The translations under genes and the position numbers were made by a program. Shown here one piece after another: positions 16,803 to 27,130 of a stretch of 33,742 bases of DNA. This stretch comes from Bdellovibrionota bacterium. GTDB taxonomy: Bacteria; Bdellovibrionota; Bdellovibrionia; Bdellovibrionales; JAEYZS01. Within the stretch, counting starts at the first letter, position 1; each line of letters starts with the position of its first letter. The notes under the pieces are model-generated. The model ran no database searches. It was not told where the DNA came from and saw nothing but the letters and a program-made list of their open reading frames with translations. The stretch covers positions 1-33,742 of the forward strand of contig CAUJEF010000152.1 of the NCBI GenBank assembly GCA_963169515.1. Direction: 5' to 3'.

Positions 16803-17897
16803 ATGATTAAGCGTCCTGAAGCTTTGCAAATTCATATTGAGGACTGGACTAAAGACACAGGCCCTCTGCGGGTGTTTTTACTCGATCCCAGCATTACAGA
16901 AATCATGGTCAATAGCCCCACTGAAATTTTTGTAGAAAAAAATGGGGTGCTCATGGAAACGCAAGCCAAGTTTCCAGATGACGAGTCACTCTTAAAAGTG
17001 GTGCAAGCGCTTGTTATAACGTCAGGTCGAGAAGTTAACATTAAAAATCCATGCGTCGACACGAGTCTTCCAGATGGATCGCGCTTAAATTGCGTTATTC
17101 CGCCCGTTGCGGTCAACGGCGCCTCAATGACGATCCGAAAGTTTTCGCCACAGGCGATCACTTACAAACAGCTTCTAGCTACGAAAACGATTGATGACAA
17201 AATGTTGTATTTTATGAATCAGACTGTTCGCGCACAGCAAAACATGATTGTGTCCGGAGGAACTGGAAGTGGCAAGACAACGCTTTTGAATGTATTAAGC
17301 TCTTTCATCCCGACAAATGAAAGAATCATCACACTTGAAGATACTGCCGAACTTCAGCTTCAAGCAAAAAACATTGTACGCCTTGAATCCCGACAAGTTC
17401 GAATGGCCGGATCATCAGTCACAATTCAAGATCTTTTAAAAAATGCACTTCGGATGCGACCAAATCGCATTATCGTCGGCGAATGTCGTGGAGCCGAAGC
17501 GTGGGATATGCTTATGGCCATGAATACGGGTCATGCGGGAAGCATGACAACAATGCACGCCAATTCTTCTTTTGATGCCTTACGACGTCTTGAGGCCATG
17601 ATCATTCGCACGAATCCTGATGCGCCACTTTCAATGGTTCAGGAAGATATCGCAAGCTGTATCCATTTCGTATTTCAGGTAGAGCGATCTACGGACGGAA
17701 AACGACGAGTTATAGAAATCACCGAAGTCGATGGTCGCAACGAAAAGGGTTACATTCTAAATGATATATTTAAATGGGATGCTGCAAATGGATTTCATTC
17801 AACTGGAAATATCCCTCGTTTTGCACGAGAAAATTTAGATCCAAAAATAAAATTCCCACCCAATTTCTTTGATCCTGAATTCACTGTAACACTATAG
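16803..17897 (+). CDS. CpaF/TadA-like secretion ATPase
   Basis: DPSITEIMVNSPTEIFVEKNG; Walker A GGTGSGKTTLLN; ITLEDTAELQL; RIIVGECRGAEAWDMLMAMNTGHAGSMTTMHANS. Confidence 0.92.
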   Translation: MIKRPEALQIHIEDWTKDTGPLRVFLLDPSITEIMVNSPTEIFVEKNGVLMETQAKFPDDESLLKVVQALVITSGREVNIKNPCVDTSLPDGSRLNCVIPPVAVNGASMTIRKFSPQAITYKQLLATKTIDDKMLYFMNQTVRAQQNMIVSGGTGSGKTTLLNVLSSFIPTNERIITLEDTAELQLQAKNIVRLESRQVRMAGSSVTIQDLLKNALRMRPNRIIVGECRGAEAWDMLMAMNTGHAGSMTTMHANSSFDALRRLEAMIIRTNPDAPLSMVQEDIASCIHFVFQVERSTDGKRRVIEITEVDGRNEKGYILNDIFKWDAANGFHSTGNIPRFARENLDPKIKFPPNFFDPEFTVTL

Positions 17898-19764
17898 GTG
17901 GCATAGGGCAGTCCAAGAGGCTCGAAACCGTTCTGAGTAACTCATATTCATCAATGGTAATTTGATCATCTGCGCGCACAGAAATGCCAAGGGCATCGAT
18001 CACTTGTTGTTTAATTTTAGGGCTCGACTTTTTCAAATTTGAAATAGAATTTTCAAAGTTTTCCAATGAACAATCGGATCTCGGTCTTATTGTCGAACGC
18101 CCCAGCGGAACCATTGCACGATCAAAACTGAGCTGGGCCAAAGCCTCGTCTGTTGTGCCGTAATAGCTCACCGTCGAAACAACAATCTCAATATCCCTCC
18201 AAACGCTTTTTAGACTGAATGTCGGATGCGCTGTTTTTTGGGGGAAAAAATGTTGGTCTAGATAATGGCTTAACATTCTGGATATACAGAATTCGAACAG
18301 ATGGGTCTTTTTATCAGAGAGTATCAATCCGTATAGTACAGATTTAAACTTCTCGTACTGTTTTAATGACATATTTTTTAAAGCCGGGAATGACATTTTT
18401 ATCAATGTCAGACGTTCCGTTTTATTCACCTGAGCGACCTTTGCAATCGTCTTTACTGTTTCATCGTAGATAAATGGTTCTACATTTTTTTGTAGATAAT
18501 CAGAGCACGGCGATGGGTAGCTTTCAGCCGCAGCTTCGTAGATTAAAAAAGCAAAGACCAATGCCTGAGCCTGAACGGCATCCCTTGTCAGTAGAACTGT
18601 ATCTTCATTTATATTTTGAATCATTTGAGCCGACAACGCGAGGCTTACAGGGCTCAATTGCCCAACCATTTGTGATGGCTTTTTTTTCGCTGCGGCTGCC
18701 TTTTCAGGATAAATATCTCGAAGTGCTTTGGCGTGTTCTTTTGACAAAGTATAATCTATCGGCGTTGGTTCAACATACTGGCCGTTAAACTGCGGTTCGA
18801 TCGCTTGGATTCGCCTTGTTAACGGCGGATGCGTAGAAAATAAATTTAAGGCCGCAACAGAGTCAAAAAGCATGTGGCTTGCCTCGTCCGCATTGTGAGT
18901 AAATAAACTTCGTCCCTGATGACAGCCACCAATTTTTTTAAGGGCACCCGCTATTCCGCCTGGATTTCGTGTAAATTGAACAGCCGAAGCGTCGGCTAAA
19001 AATTCACGCTGCCTTGAGACCGCGCTTTTAATTAGGTTAGCAAAGAAAACACCGATATAGCCAATAACTAAAAATCCAAGGCCTAAAATTGCAATTTGCC
19101 CGCCGCCCCCTTTGCGTCCCCGTGATGACCGCCCCGTAGACCTCAGTATTCCCCGCCCAACTAGAGCAATAAATAAAATTCCGTTCAATAATCCCATTAA
19201 GCGAATATTGAGTTTCACATCACCGTTTACTATATGGGAAAATTCATGGGCAACGACCCCCTGAAGTTCATCACGATCCAAAAAGCCCAAGGTACCTTTG
19301 GTCACAGCAATTACAGAGTCTCCGGGGGTTAGCCCTGCTGCAAATGCATTGATCGTATTTTCATCATCAAGAACATAGACAGAGGGAACCGGGGTCCCCG
19401 ATGCGATTGCGACCTCTTCGACAATATTGAGAAGCTGCTTTTCTTCTGGATCAGAAGTACCTGGATCGACCTTTCTCCCCCCCATGTATTCGGCAATCCC
19501 TGCCCCGCCTCCATTGGCAAGCACTAGGATTTTGATCAGACTCGCAAGCCCAATTACCCCGCACAGACCTACCGCGACTTTATAAAAAATCTCTGGTCGC
19601 CACAGACTTTCGATGGTGAGAGCTAGCGGTTGCTCTTTTGAGTAGAAGGAAAACAAAATCAAAATATAAACGGCGGCTATGACACACGCGACGGCGAGAA
19701 CAAAAAGAAAAACCAAATATAAGGTCTTTGTTCTCGCACGATCCTGGTGTTCAAAAAAATTCAT
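17881..19764 (-). CDS. M48 family membrane metallopeptidase (HtpX-like) with extended C-terminal region
   Basis: VVAHEFSHIVNGD (HEXXH), REFLADASAVQFTRNP, N-terminal TM segments, roughly 250+ residues after the peptidase domain. Confidence 0.88.
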   Translation of the reverse strand: MNFFEHQDRARTKTLYLVFLFVLAVACVIAAVYILILFSFYSKEQPLALTIESLWRPEIFYKVAVGLCGVIGLASLIKILVLANGGGAGIAEYMGGRKVDPGTSDPEEKQLLNIVEEVAIASGTPVPSVYVLDDENTINAFAAGLTPGDSVIAVTKGTLGFLDRDELQGVVAHEFSHIVNGDVKLNIRLMGLLNGILFIALVGRGILRSTGRSSRGRKGGGGQIAILGLGFLVIGYIGVFFANLIKSAVSRQREFLADASAVQFTRNPGGIAGALKKIGGCHQGRSLFTHNADEASHMLFDSVAALNLFSTHPPLTRRIQAIEPQFNGQYVEPTPIDYTLSKEHAKALRDIYPEKAAAAKKKPSQMVGQLSPVSLALSAQMIQNINEDTVLLTRDAVQAQALVFAFLIYEAAAESYPSPCSDYLQKNVEPFIYDETVKTIAKVAQVNKTERLTLIKMSFPALKNMSLKQYEKFKSVLYGLILSDKKTHLFEFCISRMLSHYLDQHFFPQKTAHPTFSLKSVWRDIEIVVSTVSYYGTTDEALAQLSFDRAMVPLGRSTIRPRSDCSLENFENSISNLKKSSPKIKQQVIDALGISVRADDQITIDEYELLRTVSSLLDCPMPPIVLQ

Positions 19765-19770
19765 TGGCGC

Positions 19771-20349
19771 CTAATTAAAACGAACTTGCGGAGCCTTTTT
19801 TTCTGCGACATTTTCAATCTCGTACATTGCTCCAGCTTGGAAATTAAACAGGTTTGCAATAAAAACATTGGGGAAAACTTCTCGCGCATTATTATAAGCC
19901 AAAACAGAATCATTGTAGGCCTGCCTTGAAAAGGCCACTTTGTTTTCAGTAGAGGTCAATTCTTCTTGAATTTGAAGCATATTTTGATTGGCTTTAAGGT
20001 CCGGATAATTTTCGGAAAGTGCGAACAAGCGACCCAAGACGCCGCCAACTTGCCCCTCAGCCTGTATCAAACTTTTCATAGCGTTGCTGTCTGTGGGATT
20101 CTGGGATGCCTTAACCCGTGCGCCTTCAGCGATATTTCGGGCTTGAATAACAGCTTCAAGGGTCGAGCGCTCATGGCTCATATAGCCCTTGGCAGTTTCG
20201 ACAAGATTTGGGATTAGGTCATAGCGCCGTTTTAGTTGTACATCGATTTGTGAAAATGCGTTTTTAAATCGGTTTCTGAGTTTAACCAAGTTGTTGTAAA
20301 TAGAAATTATAAAAATAGCTATGACAACGCCGGCAATTGCAAAAATCAT
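19771..20349 (-). CDS. lemA: LemA family protein
   Basis: N-terminal TM then YNNLVKLRNRFKNAFSQIDVQLKRRYDLIPNLVETAKGYMSHE, ENYPDLKANQNMLQIQEELTSTENKVAFSRQAYND. Confidence 0.95.
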   Translation of the reverse strand: MIFAIAGVVIAIFIISIYNNLVKLRNRFKNAFSQIDVQLKRRYDLIPNLVETAKGYMSHERSTLEAVIQARNIAEGARVKASQNPTDSNAMKSLIQAEGQVGGVLGRLFALSENYPDLKANQNMLQIQEELTSTENKVAFSRQAYNDSVLAYNNAREVFPNVFIANLFNFQAGAMYEIENVAEKKAPQVRFN

Positions 20350-20420
20350 TCGTCACCTCCGACGACCGTGTTAGAAGTTAATTATTGACCACACAGCGTA
20401 AATAGTAAAACATAAAATTC

Positions 20421-21221
20421 ATGAGAATTAGGCCGTGGCCCATAGTTATAATCGCCTTCGTCTGTATCCTCGCGCCGATATTTAACATTGTCTATAGCGC
20501 AAGCCTTGTTAACAAAGGATATGTTGATTACTTCCGTATAATTTTCGAATACCGACCACTCTGGGAAATTTGCATCTGGTTCTTGTTGCCAATTCTTGTT
20601 GGTATTTCAATTCTTGCCTTCAACAACTGGAGTTATTATCTGTTTTTGGGCTTTATGGCCGTGGTTCTTTTTTTCACTTATGACCAATGGCGAATGTTCC
20701 CTGAGAGATTTTCATTCAGTCTAATGTTACTTGCACAGTGCCTGAACCTTATTGCTATCGGGTACTTCCTTCACCCATCGGTACGGATGATTTATTTCAA
20801 ACCACAACTGCGATGGTGGCAGCAGAAACCACGCTTTATTTGCGATTTGGCGGCGGCATTTGCAGATCGAAACGGCCAACACGATTGCCGCATTAAAAAT
20901 GTTTCCGAAGGTGGTGTCCTGCTTAGCACGCAAAAAACAATTCAATCCGACGACATAATTACTGTTAAATTCAGTATCCCGGGTTGCGATGTGCAAGCCA
21001 TAGGCAAATCCGTGCACAAGGGGTTGGACGGATATGGAATTATGTTTCAAGAGATCAATTCGGATTTAAAAGCATTTAAACTTGCAATGAAGAGCCTTCC
21101 TGAAAAGGGGTTTAAGCCCCGAGTCGAGACCCTGCCCTGGACGTCGAGCTTGAAGGATTGGTTTTTTACCCTTGTTAAAACCGGTAAAGGGTTAATTCCG
21201 AAAACTGACAAAAAATCCTAG
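20421..21221 (+). CDS. Membrane protein with C-terminal PilZ-like domain
   Basis: N-terminal TM helices; C-terminal CRIKNVSEGGVLLST...DIITVKFSIPGCDVQAIGKSVH (PilZ N/DxSxxG motif). Confidence 0.65.
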   Translation: MRIRPWPIVIIAFVCILAPIFNIVYSASLVNKGYVDYFRIIFEYRPLWEICIWFLLPILVGISILAFNNWSYYLFLGFMAVVLFFTYDQWRMFPERFSFSLMLLAQCLNLIAIGYFLHPSVRMIYFKPQLRWWQQKPRFICDLAAAFADRNGQHDCRIKNVSEGGVLLSTQKTIQSDDIITVKFSIPGCDVQAIGKSVHKGLDGYGIMFQEINSDLKAFKLAMKSLPEKGFKPRVETLPWTSSLKDWFFTLVKTGKGLIPKTDKKS

Positions 21222-21284
21222 TGCTAAAATCAAAAAGTTCGGGGATGATGACTGTTATTATCTATCACCATCGGAGATTTTTAT

Positions 21285-21539
21285 ATGAAATCGCAAGACG
21301 AATTGATGAAGGAATTGGAACAATTAAAAGCAGAAAACGAAAAGCTAAAAACCAAAGGCAAAGCCCCTCGTGGAGAAATCAGCTTTAAGGTGAGCGAAAA
21401 AGGAGCTGTTTCTGTTTATGGACTGGGCCGCTTTCCCGTTACTCTCTACAAAGAACAATGGGAAAAACTTCTAGGACGCACTGACGATCTTAAAGAATTC
21501 ATCAAAGAAAACGAAGGCGCCCTCAAAACAAAACACTAA
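21285..21539 (+). CDS. Small conserved-looking protein of unknown function
   Basis: 84 aa; N-terminal coiled-coil (ELEQLKAENEKLKTK), then SFKVSEKGAVSVYGLGRFPVTLYKEQWEKLL. ATG after GGAGATTTTT. Confidence 0.65.
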   Translation: MKSQDELMKELEQLKAENEKLKTKGKAPRGEISFKVSEKGAVSVYGLGRFPVTLYKEQWEKLLGRTDDLKEFIKENEGALKTKH

Positions 21540-21575
21540 GGTACGCCGTACCCTTTCAGGAGACGGTGCGAAAAA
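21538..21575 (+). repeat. REP-like palindromic element, copy 1
   Basis: aaggtacgccgtaccctttcaggagacggtgcgaaaaat closely matches the copy at 26321 (aaggtacgccgttccctttcaggaaacggcgcaaaat). Confidence 0.7.
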
Positions 21576-21660
21576 TATCCGATATTCGGACACAATCCAT
21601 CGTTTTTTGGTGGGATATTTGACACGATAACGGCAGGAAAGCTCATCATAATTTTTAGCC

Positions 21661-23622
21661 TCAGCGATTTTTAATCAACTGATCAACAACACCTGGATCC
21701 GCAAGCGTTGTTATATCACCCAAGTTTTCAATCTCATTCGAAGCGATTTTTCGCAAAATCCTGCGCATGATTTTGCCCGATCGCGTTTTTGGTAGCCCAG
21801 GGGCCCAGTGAATAAATTCCGGAGCTGCGAACGCGCCAATTTCCTTTTTCACATGCGCAACCAGCACCTTTTTCAATTCGTCTGTTTGAGCTTGTCCCGC
21901 ACGAAGAGTGACATAGGCATAAATGCCCTGCCCTTTGATGTTGTGTTCAATCCCAACAACGGCAGCTTCCGCTACTGAAGTATGATTTACGAGCGAGCTT
22001 TCAATTTCTGCCGTCCCAATACGATGGCCCGATACATTGAGAACGTCATCTACCCGACCGGTAATCCAATAGTATCCGCCTTCATCGCGTTTGCATCCAT
22101 CACCCGTAAAATAATATCCTTTGTATTGGGTGAAATAGGTTTCCTCGAACCTCTTGTGATCACCGTATACGGTGCGCATTTGCCCAGGCCAGGTTTGTTT
22201 TAATGCAAGTACACCCTGGCATGGTCCTTCAATTTCAGTTCCTTTTTCCGGGTCAAGAATTACAGGTTCAACGCCAAAAAATGGAACTGTTGCCGAACCG
22301 GCTTTAAGATCGACCGCCCCCGGAAGCGGGGCAATTAAAATGCCTCCTGTTTCTGTCTGCCACCATGTATCCACAATAGGACAGCGACCATCACCAACCG
22401 TGCTGTAATACCATCGCCAAGCTTCAGGATTAATTGGTTCACCCACTGATCCCAAAAGTCTTAATGTTTTTCGCGAATATTTTTTAACAAAGGAATCGCC
22501 TTTAGCCATCAGCGCACGGAGTGCCGTTGGCGCAGTGTAAAACACGGTCACTTTATGTTTATCAATCACTTCCCAAAAGCGACCCGCATCCGGATACATG
22601 GGTATGCCTTCAAAAATGACTTGGGTTGCAGCATTCAATGTTGGCCCATACACAATGTAAGAATGTCCAGTGACCCAACCCACGTCTGCTGTACACCAAA
22701 AAATGTCAGATTCCTGATGATCAAATACATATTTAAATGTTGTTGCAACGTACACCATGTATCCGCCAACCGTGTGAAGTACGCCTTTAGGTTTTCCTGT
22801 GGAGCCAGAGGTGTACAGAATAAATAATGGATCTTCCGCATCCATCCACTCTGGCTCACAAGAGGCGCTTGCCGTTTCCACCAGTTCTTCCCAAATGACG
22901 TCGCGACCCGATTTCATATTTAAAGTTTTTGGATAAGCATTTTTTAGATTGTGTTGGACAATACAGGTTGTGACCGAAAATCCTTTTTTTGAGCATATAT
23001 CCATTGCTTCGTCGGAAATATCTTTGGTCGCAATCAATTTGTCGCCGCGGAAACAGCCGTCTGATGTGACCAAAATCCGGCACTGTGAATCTAAAATACG
23101 ATCCGCAAGAGAGTCGGCAGAAAACCCCCCGAAAACGACAGAGTGTACGGCACCGATGCGAGCACATGCCATAATCGCAACCACCGCTTCACAAATCATC
23201 GGCATATATATAGATACGCGATCCCCTTTTTTCACACCATTTGCCTTCAGTACGTTTGCGAACTTGCACACGTCTTGGTACAGCTCTTTGTATGTCAGTT
23301 TTCTGGTGTTTGCCGGGTCATTGCCCTCGAAAATTAAAGCAGTTTTTTCCCCGTGTTGCTCTAGGTGACGATCTAAGCAATTATAAGCGATATTTGTTTT
23401 TCCGCCCAAAAACCATTTGATATCTACTGGCCCCTTATTTAAATCGAAATTGAATTTACGAACCTTGGAAAAGGGTTGCTTCCAGTAAAATTGATTTGCG
23501 ATCTCCCCCCAAAAAATATCAGGATCGTTCAGAGATTTTTGATATTTTTCCTGGTACTCTTTAAAACTTGTTATGTGCGATTTTTTAGAAAACTCTTTTG
23601 TCGGTTTATAAAGAATTTCCAT
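21661..23622 (-). CDS. acs: Acetyl-CoA synthetase
   Basis: [57 protein letters not shown]-type motif; [50 protein letters not shown] at 23622 preferred. Confidence 0.95.
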   Translation of the reverse strand: MEILYKPTKEFSKKSHITSFKEYQEKYQKSLNDPDIFWGEIANQFYWKQPFSKVRKFNFDLNKGPVDIKWFLGGKTNIAYNCLDRHLEQHGEKTALIFEGNDPANTRKLTYKELYQDVCKFANVLKANGVKKGDRVSIYMPMICEAVVAIMACARIGAVHSVVFGGFSADSLADRILDSQCRILVTSDGCFRGDKLIATKDISDEAMDICSKKGFSVTTCIVQHNLKNAYPKTLNMKSGRDVIWEELVETASASCEPEWMDAEDPLFILYTSGSTGKPKGVLHTVGGYMVYVATTFKYVFDHQESDIFWCTADVGWVTGHSYIVYGPTLNAATQVIFEGIPMYPDAGRFWEVIDKHKVTVFYTAPTALRALMAKGDSFVKKYSRKTLRLLGSVGEPINPEAWRWYYSTVGDGRCPIVDTWWQTETGGILIAPLPGAVDLKAGSATVPFFGVEPVILDPEKGTEIEGPCQGVLALKQTWPGQMRTVYGDHKRFEETYFTQYKGYYFTGDGCKRDEGGYYWITGRVDDVLNVSGHRIGTAEIESSLVNHTSVAEAAVVGIEHNIKGQGIYAYVTLRAGQAQTDELKKVLVAHVKKEIGAFAAPEFIHWAPGLPKTRSGKIMRRILRKIASNEIENLGDITTLADPGVVDQLIKNR

Positions 23623-23788
23623 AACTTGCCCCCTAATTGTATGTCTAAGACGAATATCGAAAATGATATGCAATGTCCAATTTTCCTCATAACAAGGTGT
23701 ATTAAAGTCTAGTCGTGAATATTATAGTACTGAGCTTGAAAAACTAGAGCCGCTAAGCTTTTGAATATAAAATTTAAAAGGTGCAGCT

Positions 23789-24535
23789 ATGACATACATT
23801 TTGGCGTTATTTATTTTGATACCCTCTCTTTCAGGTTTCGCCGCTGAAGGCGGCAAGGTCATTGATGATCCTGTGAAAAAAGCCGACAATCGCTATCGTG
23901 ATCGTTGGACCCTGGCAGATTGGTTTGAAACCCAGCGGAAAGTTCGATTACAAGATCAGTGGCTTTCTGTTCGCATGACATCAAACCCCTATGAGTTTTA
24001 TCTGGGTGGGGATACTGCAGGTTTTGACCGATTGAACCGAACGACAGACCTAACAGACACATTCCGAGTCACACGCGGATATCTGGGTGCGTTTGCTTCG
24101 ATTGTGGGTCTTGAAGGGCAATATATATCCACCGACGAAAAATCCAAGGGCTGGAACGGCCTATTTCACTTGCGTGTTTTCGGAACCTCTGTTCAATCAT
24201 CAAACATTACGTTACAATATGGGTTAAAAAATCGCGACGAAACCATTGAAACAACAAGATATGAATATCAAATTCAGTTTGCAGGGATCGCAGTGGATCT
24301 CTATATTACACAATTTTTTGGCATCGGCGGACTTTATCGAAAATATTTTGAAAACTCAGATAAGCAAAATTTACGTGTCGGTGGCGAACGCGTTGAAGGC
24401 ACTGCCTTTATCGATTATAGCTTCCTACGAATCTACGGCAGGTATTTCAACGAACCTACATGGTACGATAATCTCGTGGTCCGAACAAAGTACGAATCAA
24501 TAGGATTTTTAGTTGGTGGAACATTATTCTTCTAA
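23789..24535 (+). CDS. Secreted/outer-membrane protein of unknown function
   Basis: Signal peptide MTYILALFILIPSLSGFAAEG; alternating beta-strand-like sequence ending in GGTLFF (terminal aromatic). Confidence 0.6.
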   Translation: MTYILALFILIPSLSGFAAEGGKVIDDPVKKADNRYRDRWTLADWFETQRKVRLQDQWLSVRMTSNPYEFYLGGDTAGFDRLNRTTDLTDTFRVTRGYLGAFASIVGLEGQYISTDEKSKGWNGLFHLRVFGTSVQSSNITLQYGLKNRDETIETTRYEYQIQFAGIAVDLYITQFFGIGGLYRKYFENSDKQNLRVGGERVEGTAFIDYSFLRIYGRYFNEPTWYDNLVVRTKYESIGFLVGGTLFF

Positions 24536-24543
24536 GGTGAAAC

Positions 24544-25134
24544 ATGCTTGAAACATTTTTAGTCGCATTTATCCCATTATTTTTTGCCCTCGACGCACCC
24601 GGAATTCTTCCCTCGTTTATTTCCCTCACCTCAGACCTTTCAACAATGCGAAGAAAGACCATTGTCAACCAAGCAACTCTGACAGGCTTGTTGATTAGTC
24701 TATTTTTCATCTATGGTGGTAAGCTTATTTTTAAGCAACTTGGAATTACAGTTTCAGATTTTAAAATTGCCGGAGGGCTACTTCTTTTAATTTTATCAAT
24801 CCAAGATCTTTTATTCAGCAGCAACGGCCGTCGAACCGCAGGGTCTGACGAGCATATTGGAATTGTTCCTGTTGGAACTCCATTGATTATTGGTCCAGCC
24901 GCACTGACAACTCTTCTTCTTTTGGTGGACAAGGTCGGATACACCATGACGATCATTTCATTAACCTTAAATCTTTTTATCGTCTGGGCTGTTTTCTTTT
25001 TCTCTGAACAAATCATTGCCATCATCAGAAAACCGGGTGCGATTGCTATTGGGAAAGTATTTCAGCTATTTTTGGCAGCTATCGCTGTAATGATGATTCG
25101 AAATGGCGTGACAGAACTTATGAAGGCAAGCTAA
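24544..25134 (+). CDS. MarC family integral membrane protein
   Basis: PLFFALDAPGILPSFISLT...GLLLLILSIQDLLF...GIVPVGTPLIIGPAALTTLLLL, with multiple TMs. Confidence 0.85.
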   Translation: MLETFLVAFIPLFFALDAPGILPSFISLTSDLSTMRRKTIVNQATLTGLLISLFFIYGGKLIFKQLGITVSDFKIAGGLLLLILSIQDLLFSSNGRRTAGSDEHIGIVPVGTPLIIGPAALTTLLLLVDKVGYTMTIISLTLNLFIVWAVFFFSEQIIAIIRKPGAIAIGKVFQLFLAAIAVMMIRNGVTELMKAS

Positions 25135-26267
25135 GCAGCCAGTTTAAATCCACAAGCCGCACAAAATTTGTGTGCGGCTTGGACCTCGACTCCACACTCA
25201 GGACACGCTGTCGGAGCTTCGGCAGCTGCCTTTTCGGCCTCTTCACGCATATTGATAAAACCCTGCGCGTTCCATTTGTCTATTTCATGTATGATCTGCC
25301 AATAGGTGTAAACCTTCATGAACTCTCTTTTATCAAATTGCAAAATGACGCCCGCATCTCGGGCTTTTCGATTCATAAATAAGCCCTTTTTTTCAAGCAT
25401 ATCAAAATGCATCGGCTTCAATTCCATCTTGTATTTTGATTTCATTTCATTAGCGAATGTTTCGTAGGGCATCTCTGAACCGCCCTTACGGTCGATCTCA
25501 AGATCTTTCGTAATTTCATTGGTATATTTTAAAATTTTCATCGCAGTTTCATCGACTTTGAGAATTTCGCCCGCCCCGCCCTTGTAGTAATTGTATTGAT
25601 AAAAATCGGCAAATTCGCGGATAAATTCGACGTTTGGTATTTTTATATCAGACAAAACGTCTTCGTCTTCGATTTCGTCGTGTTTGTATACCATCTCTGC
25701 GTGTTTCAATTTTGTTAAAAGTTCTACGGCTTGTAGCAATCGTACTGGAGACTCTAAAAACATACGTGTTGCAAACATTTTCATCGCGTTCCACGATACG
25801 GTGATGACATTTGCTTTTTCATCTTTTATTCCGGACTGTGCGGCATAAAACGCAATAACGCTGAATACGCGTGTCACCTGTCTTTCAGAACATGGGATTG
25901 TATCACCGTCCATTTTCCCGTTAATCATGGTTTTCTGCATCTCTTGAATACGATCGGATAAGCCTTTTAAAAGCATTTTCATCACAGGGTGGCCACTATC
26001 AAGATGCGGTTTCAAAATTGAAACTGGAACTTCGAGAATGCTGGACTCTTGAGATGCCATTACGCAAAACCCAACCCGGCCGCCGGCATACATCGCTTTG
26101 TCACCGATCACATGACCTGCAGTAACAAGGCCCAAGTCCACACGCTTCCCGCCCCGTTCGATGAAAACCGTAAGACGTCCGGACTTCACAAGAAAGACCT
26201 TATCCAAAACGTCTTTTTCATCGAAAAGCTTCTCACCTTTTTTGAGCACTCGTGGTTCCACGTACAT
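25131..26267 (-). CDS. Cyclic-nucleotide-binding-domain protein with C-terminal zinc ribbon
   Basis: N-terminal VLKKGEKLFDEKDVLDKVFLVKSGRLTVFIERGG...VIGDKAMYAGG (cNMP-binding fold); C-terminal CPECGVEVQAAHKFCAACGFKL. Confidence 0.78.
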   Translation of the reverse strand: MYVEPRVLKKGEKLFDEKDVLDKVFLVKSGRLTVFIERGGKRVDLGLVTAGHVIGDKAMYAGGRVGFCVMASQESSILEVPVSILKPHLDSGHPVMKMLLKGLSDRIQEMQKTMINGKMDGDTIPCSERQVTRVFSVIAFYAAQSGIKDEKANVITVSWNAMKMFATRMFLESPVRLLQAVELLTKLKHAEMVYKHDEIEDEDVLSDIKIPNVEFIREFADFYQYNYYKGGAGEILKVDETAMKILKYTNEITKDLEIDRKGGSEMPYETFANEMKSKYKMELKPMHFDMLEKKGLFMNRKARDAGVILQFDKREFMKVYTYWQIIHEIDKWNAQGFINMREEAEKAAAEAPTACPECGVEVQAAHKFCAACGFKLAA

Positions 26268-26319
26268 CCTTAAAAATTAGCCGTTAGACAATACAAAATC
26301 GGAATTTCCCTCCCCAAAC

Positions 26320-27030
26320 TTAAAAGGTACGCCGTTCCCTTTCAGGAAACGGCGCAAAATTTGCCCTATTGACGAGTTCCCCTTCAACTTTAAAGTTTCC
26401 AATAATGTTTTTAATTTCAAGCCCCCGCCTTTTGTCGGGATTGACTATGCTAAATTTGCCCTTTTTCAGGCCATTGCGAATCGCATTTTGTTGTTCTTCT
26501 GAGTACCCCTCATTGAGCCATCTTATGGTTTCCTCTATGTCATCAAATAAAACTGTATCTTCTTCCATCGGAATATGAATTTTTCGAAACCCCAAGAGGC
26601 CGGATAACGTACTAAACTCATACTCTTCTACATTCTTCACCAACCCAACCGCTACAGGATTGCGATAGAGATATTTATATGCTGTCAGAAAATACAGGTA
26701 ACTGTTAAGTTCACTTTTAAAATAGGGACTGCCCCAAATTTGATTTATCCTTCCTGCGCTCTGGGCGAAATTTCGACTGCACTCGCGCATAAAATAATTC
26801 ATCGCCGAACTCATATTCCCTTTGGGAAATTGCATGATCGCATGAAAGTGGTTTTGCATAAGAACAAAACTATAAATCCTGACGCCAAAACCATGGTGGA
26901 TGAAATATAAGTAATCGCTCATAATTTCCCACACTTCAGCCATTGGAATTGAAAACCATTCCTTATTTATGCAACGACCACAGATATGATAAAAGCTTTC
27001 GCTATTAGGTATAATTCTCTTCCGAGGCAT
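26320..27030 (-). CDS. REP-associated transposase (RAYT / Y1_Tnp-like)
   Basis: IYSFVLMQNHFHAIMQFP (HUH-type HFH motif), FMRECSRNFAQSAGRINQIWGSPYFKS, AYKYLYRNPVAVGLV; flanked by REP-like repeats. Confidence 0.83.
   Translation of the reverse strand: MPRKRIIPNSESFYHICGRCINKEWFSIPMAEVWEIMSDYLYFIHHGFGVRIYSFVLMQNHFHAIMQFPKGNMSSAMNYFMRECSRNFAQSAGRINQIWGSPYFKSELNSYLYFLTAYKYLYRNPVAVGLVKNVEEYEFSTLSGLLGFRKIHIPMEEDTVLFDDIEETIRWLNEGYSEEQQNAIRNGLKKGKFSIVNPDKRRGLEIKNIIGNFKVEGELVNRANFAPFPERERRTF
26321..26360 (+). repeat. REP-like palindromic element, copy 2 (overlaps the RAYT 3' end)
   Basis: taaaaggtacgccgttccctttcaggaaacggcgcaaaat; GCCGTT...AACGGC can form a hairpin. Confidence 0.8.
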
Positions 27031-27130
27031 ACTAACAGATTATGCAAAGTGACCATTCCACCTCAGCACACATTAAATTAAGCCTGGTGAACGAAGAGCC
27101 CGGTATCCGGACGCCTGACTCGTCGCTTCT

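Noticed and set aside
22856-23368. Several ORFs on both strands inside acs
   Set aside because: Shadow ORFs of a strongly supported acetyl-CoA synthetase.
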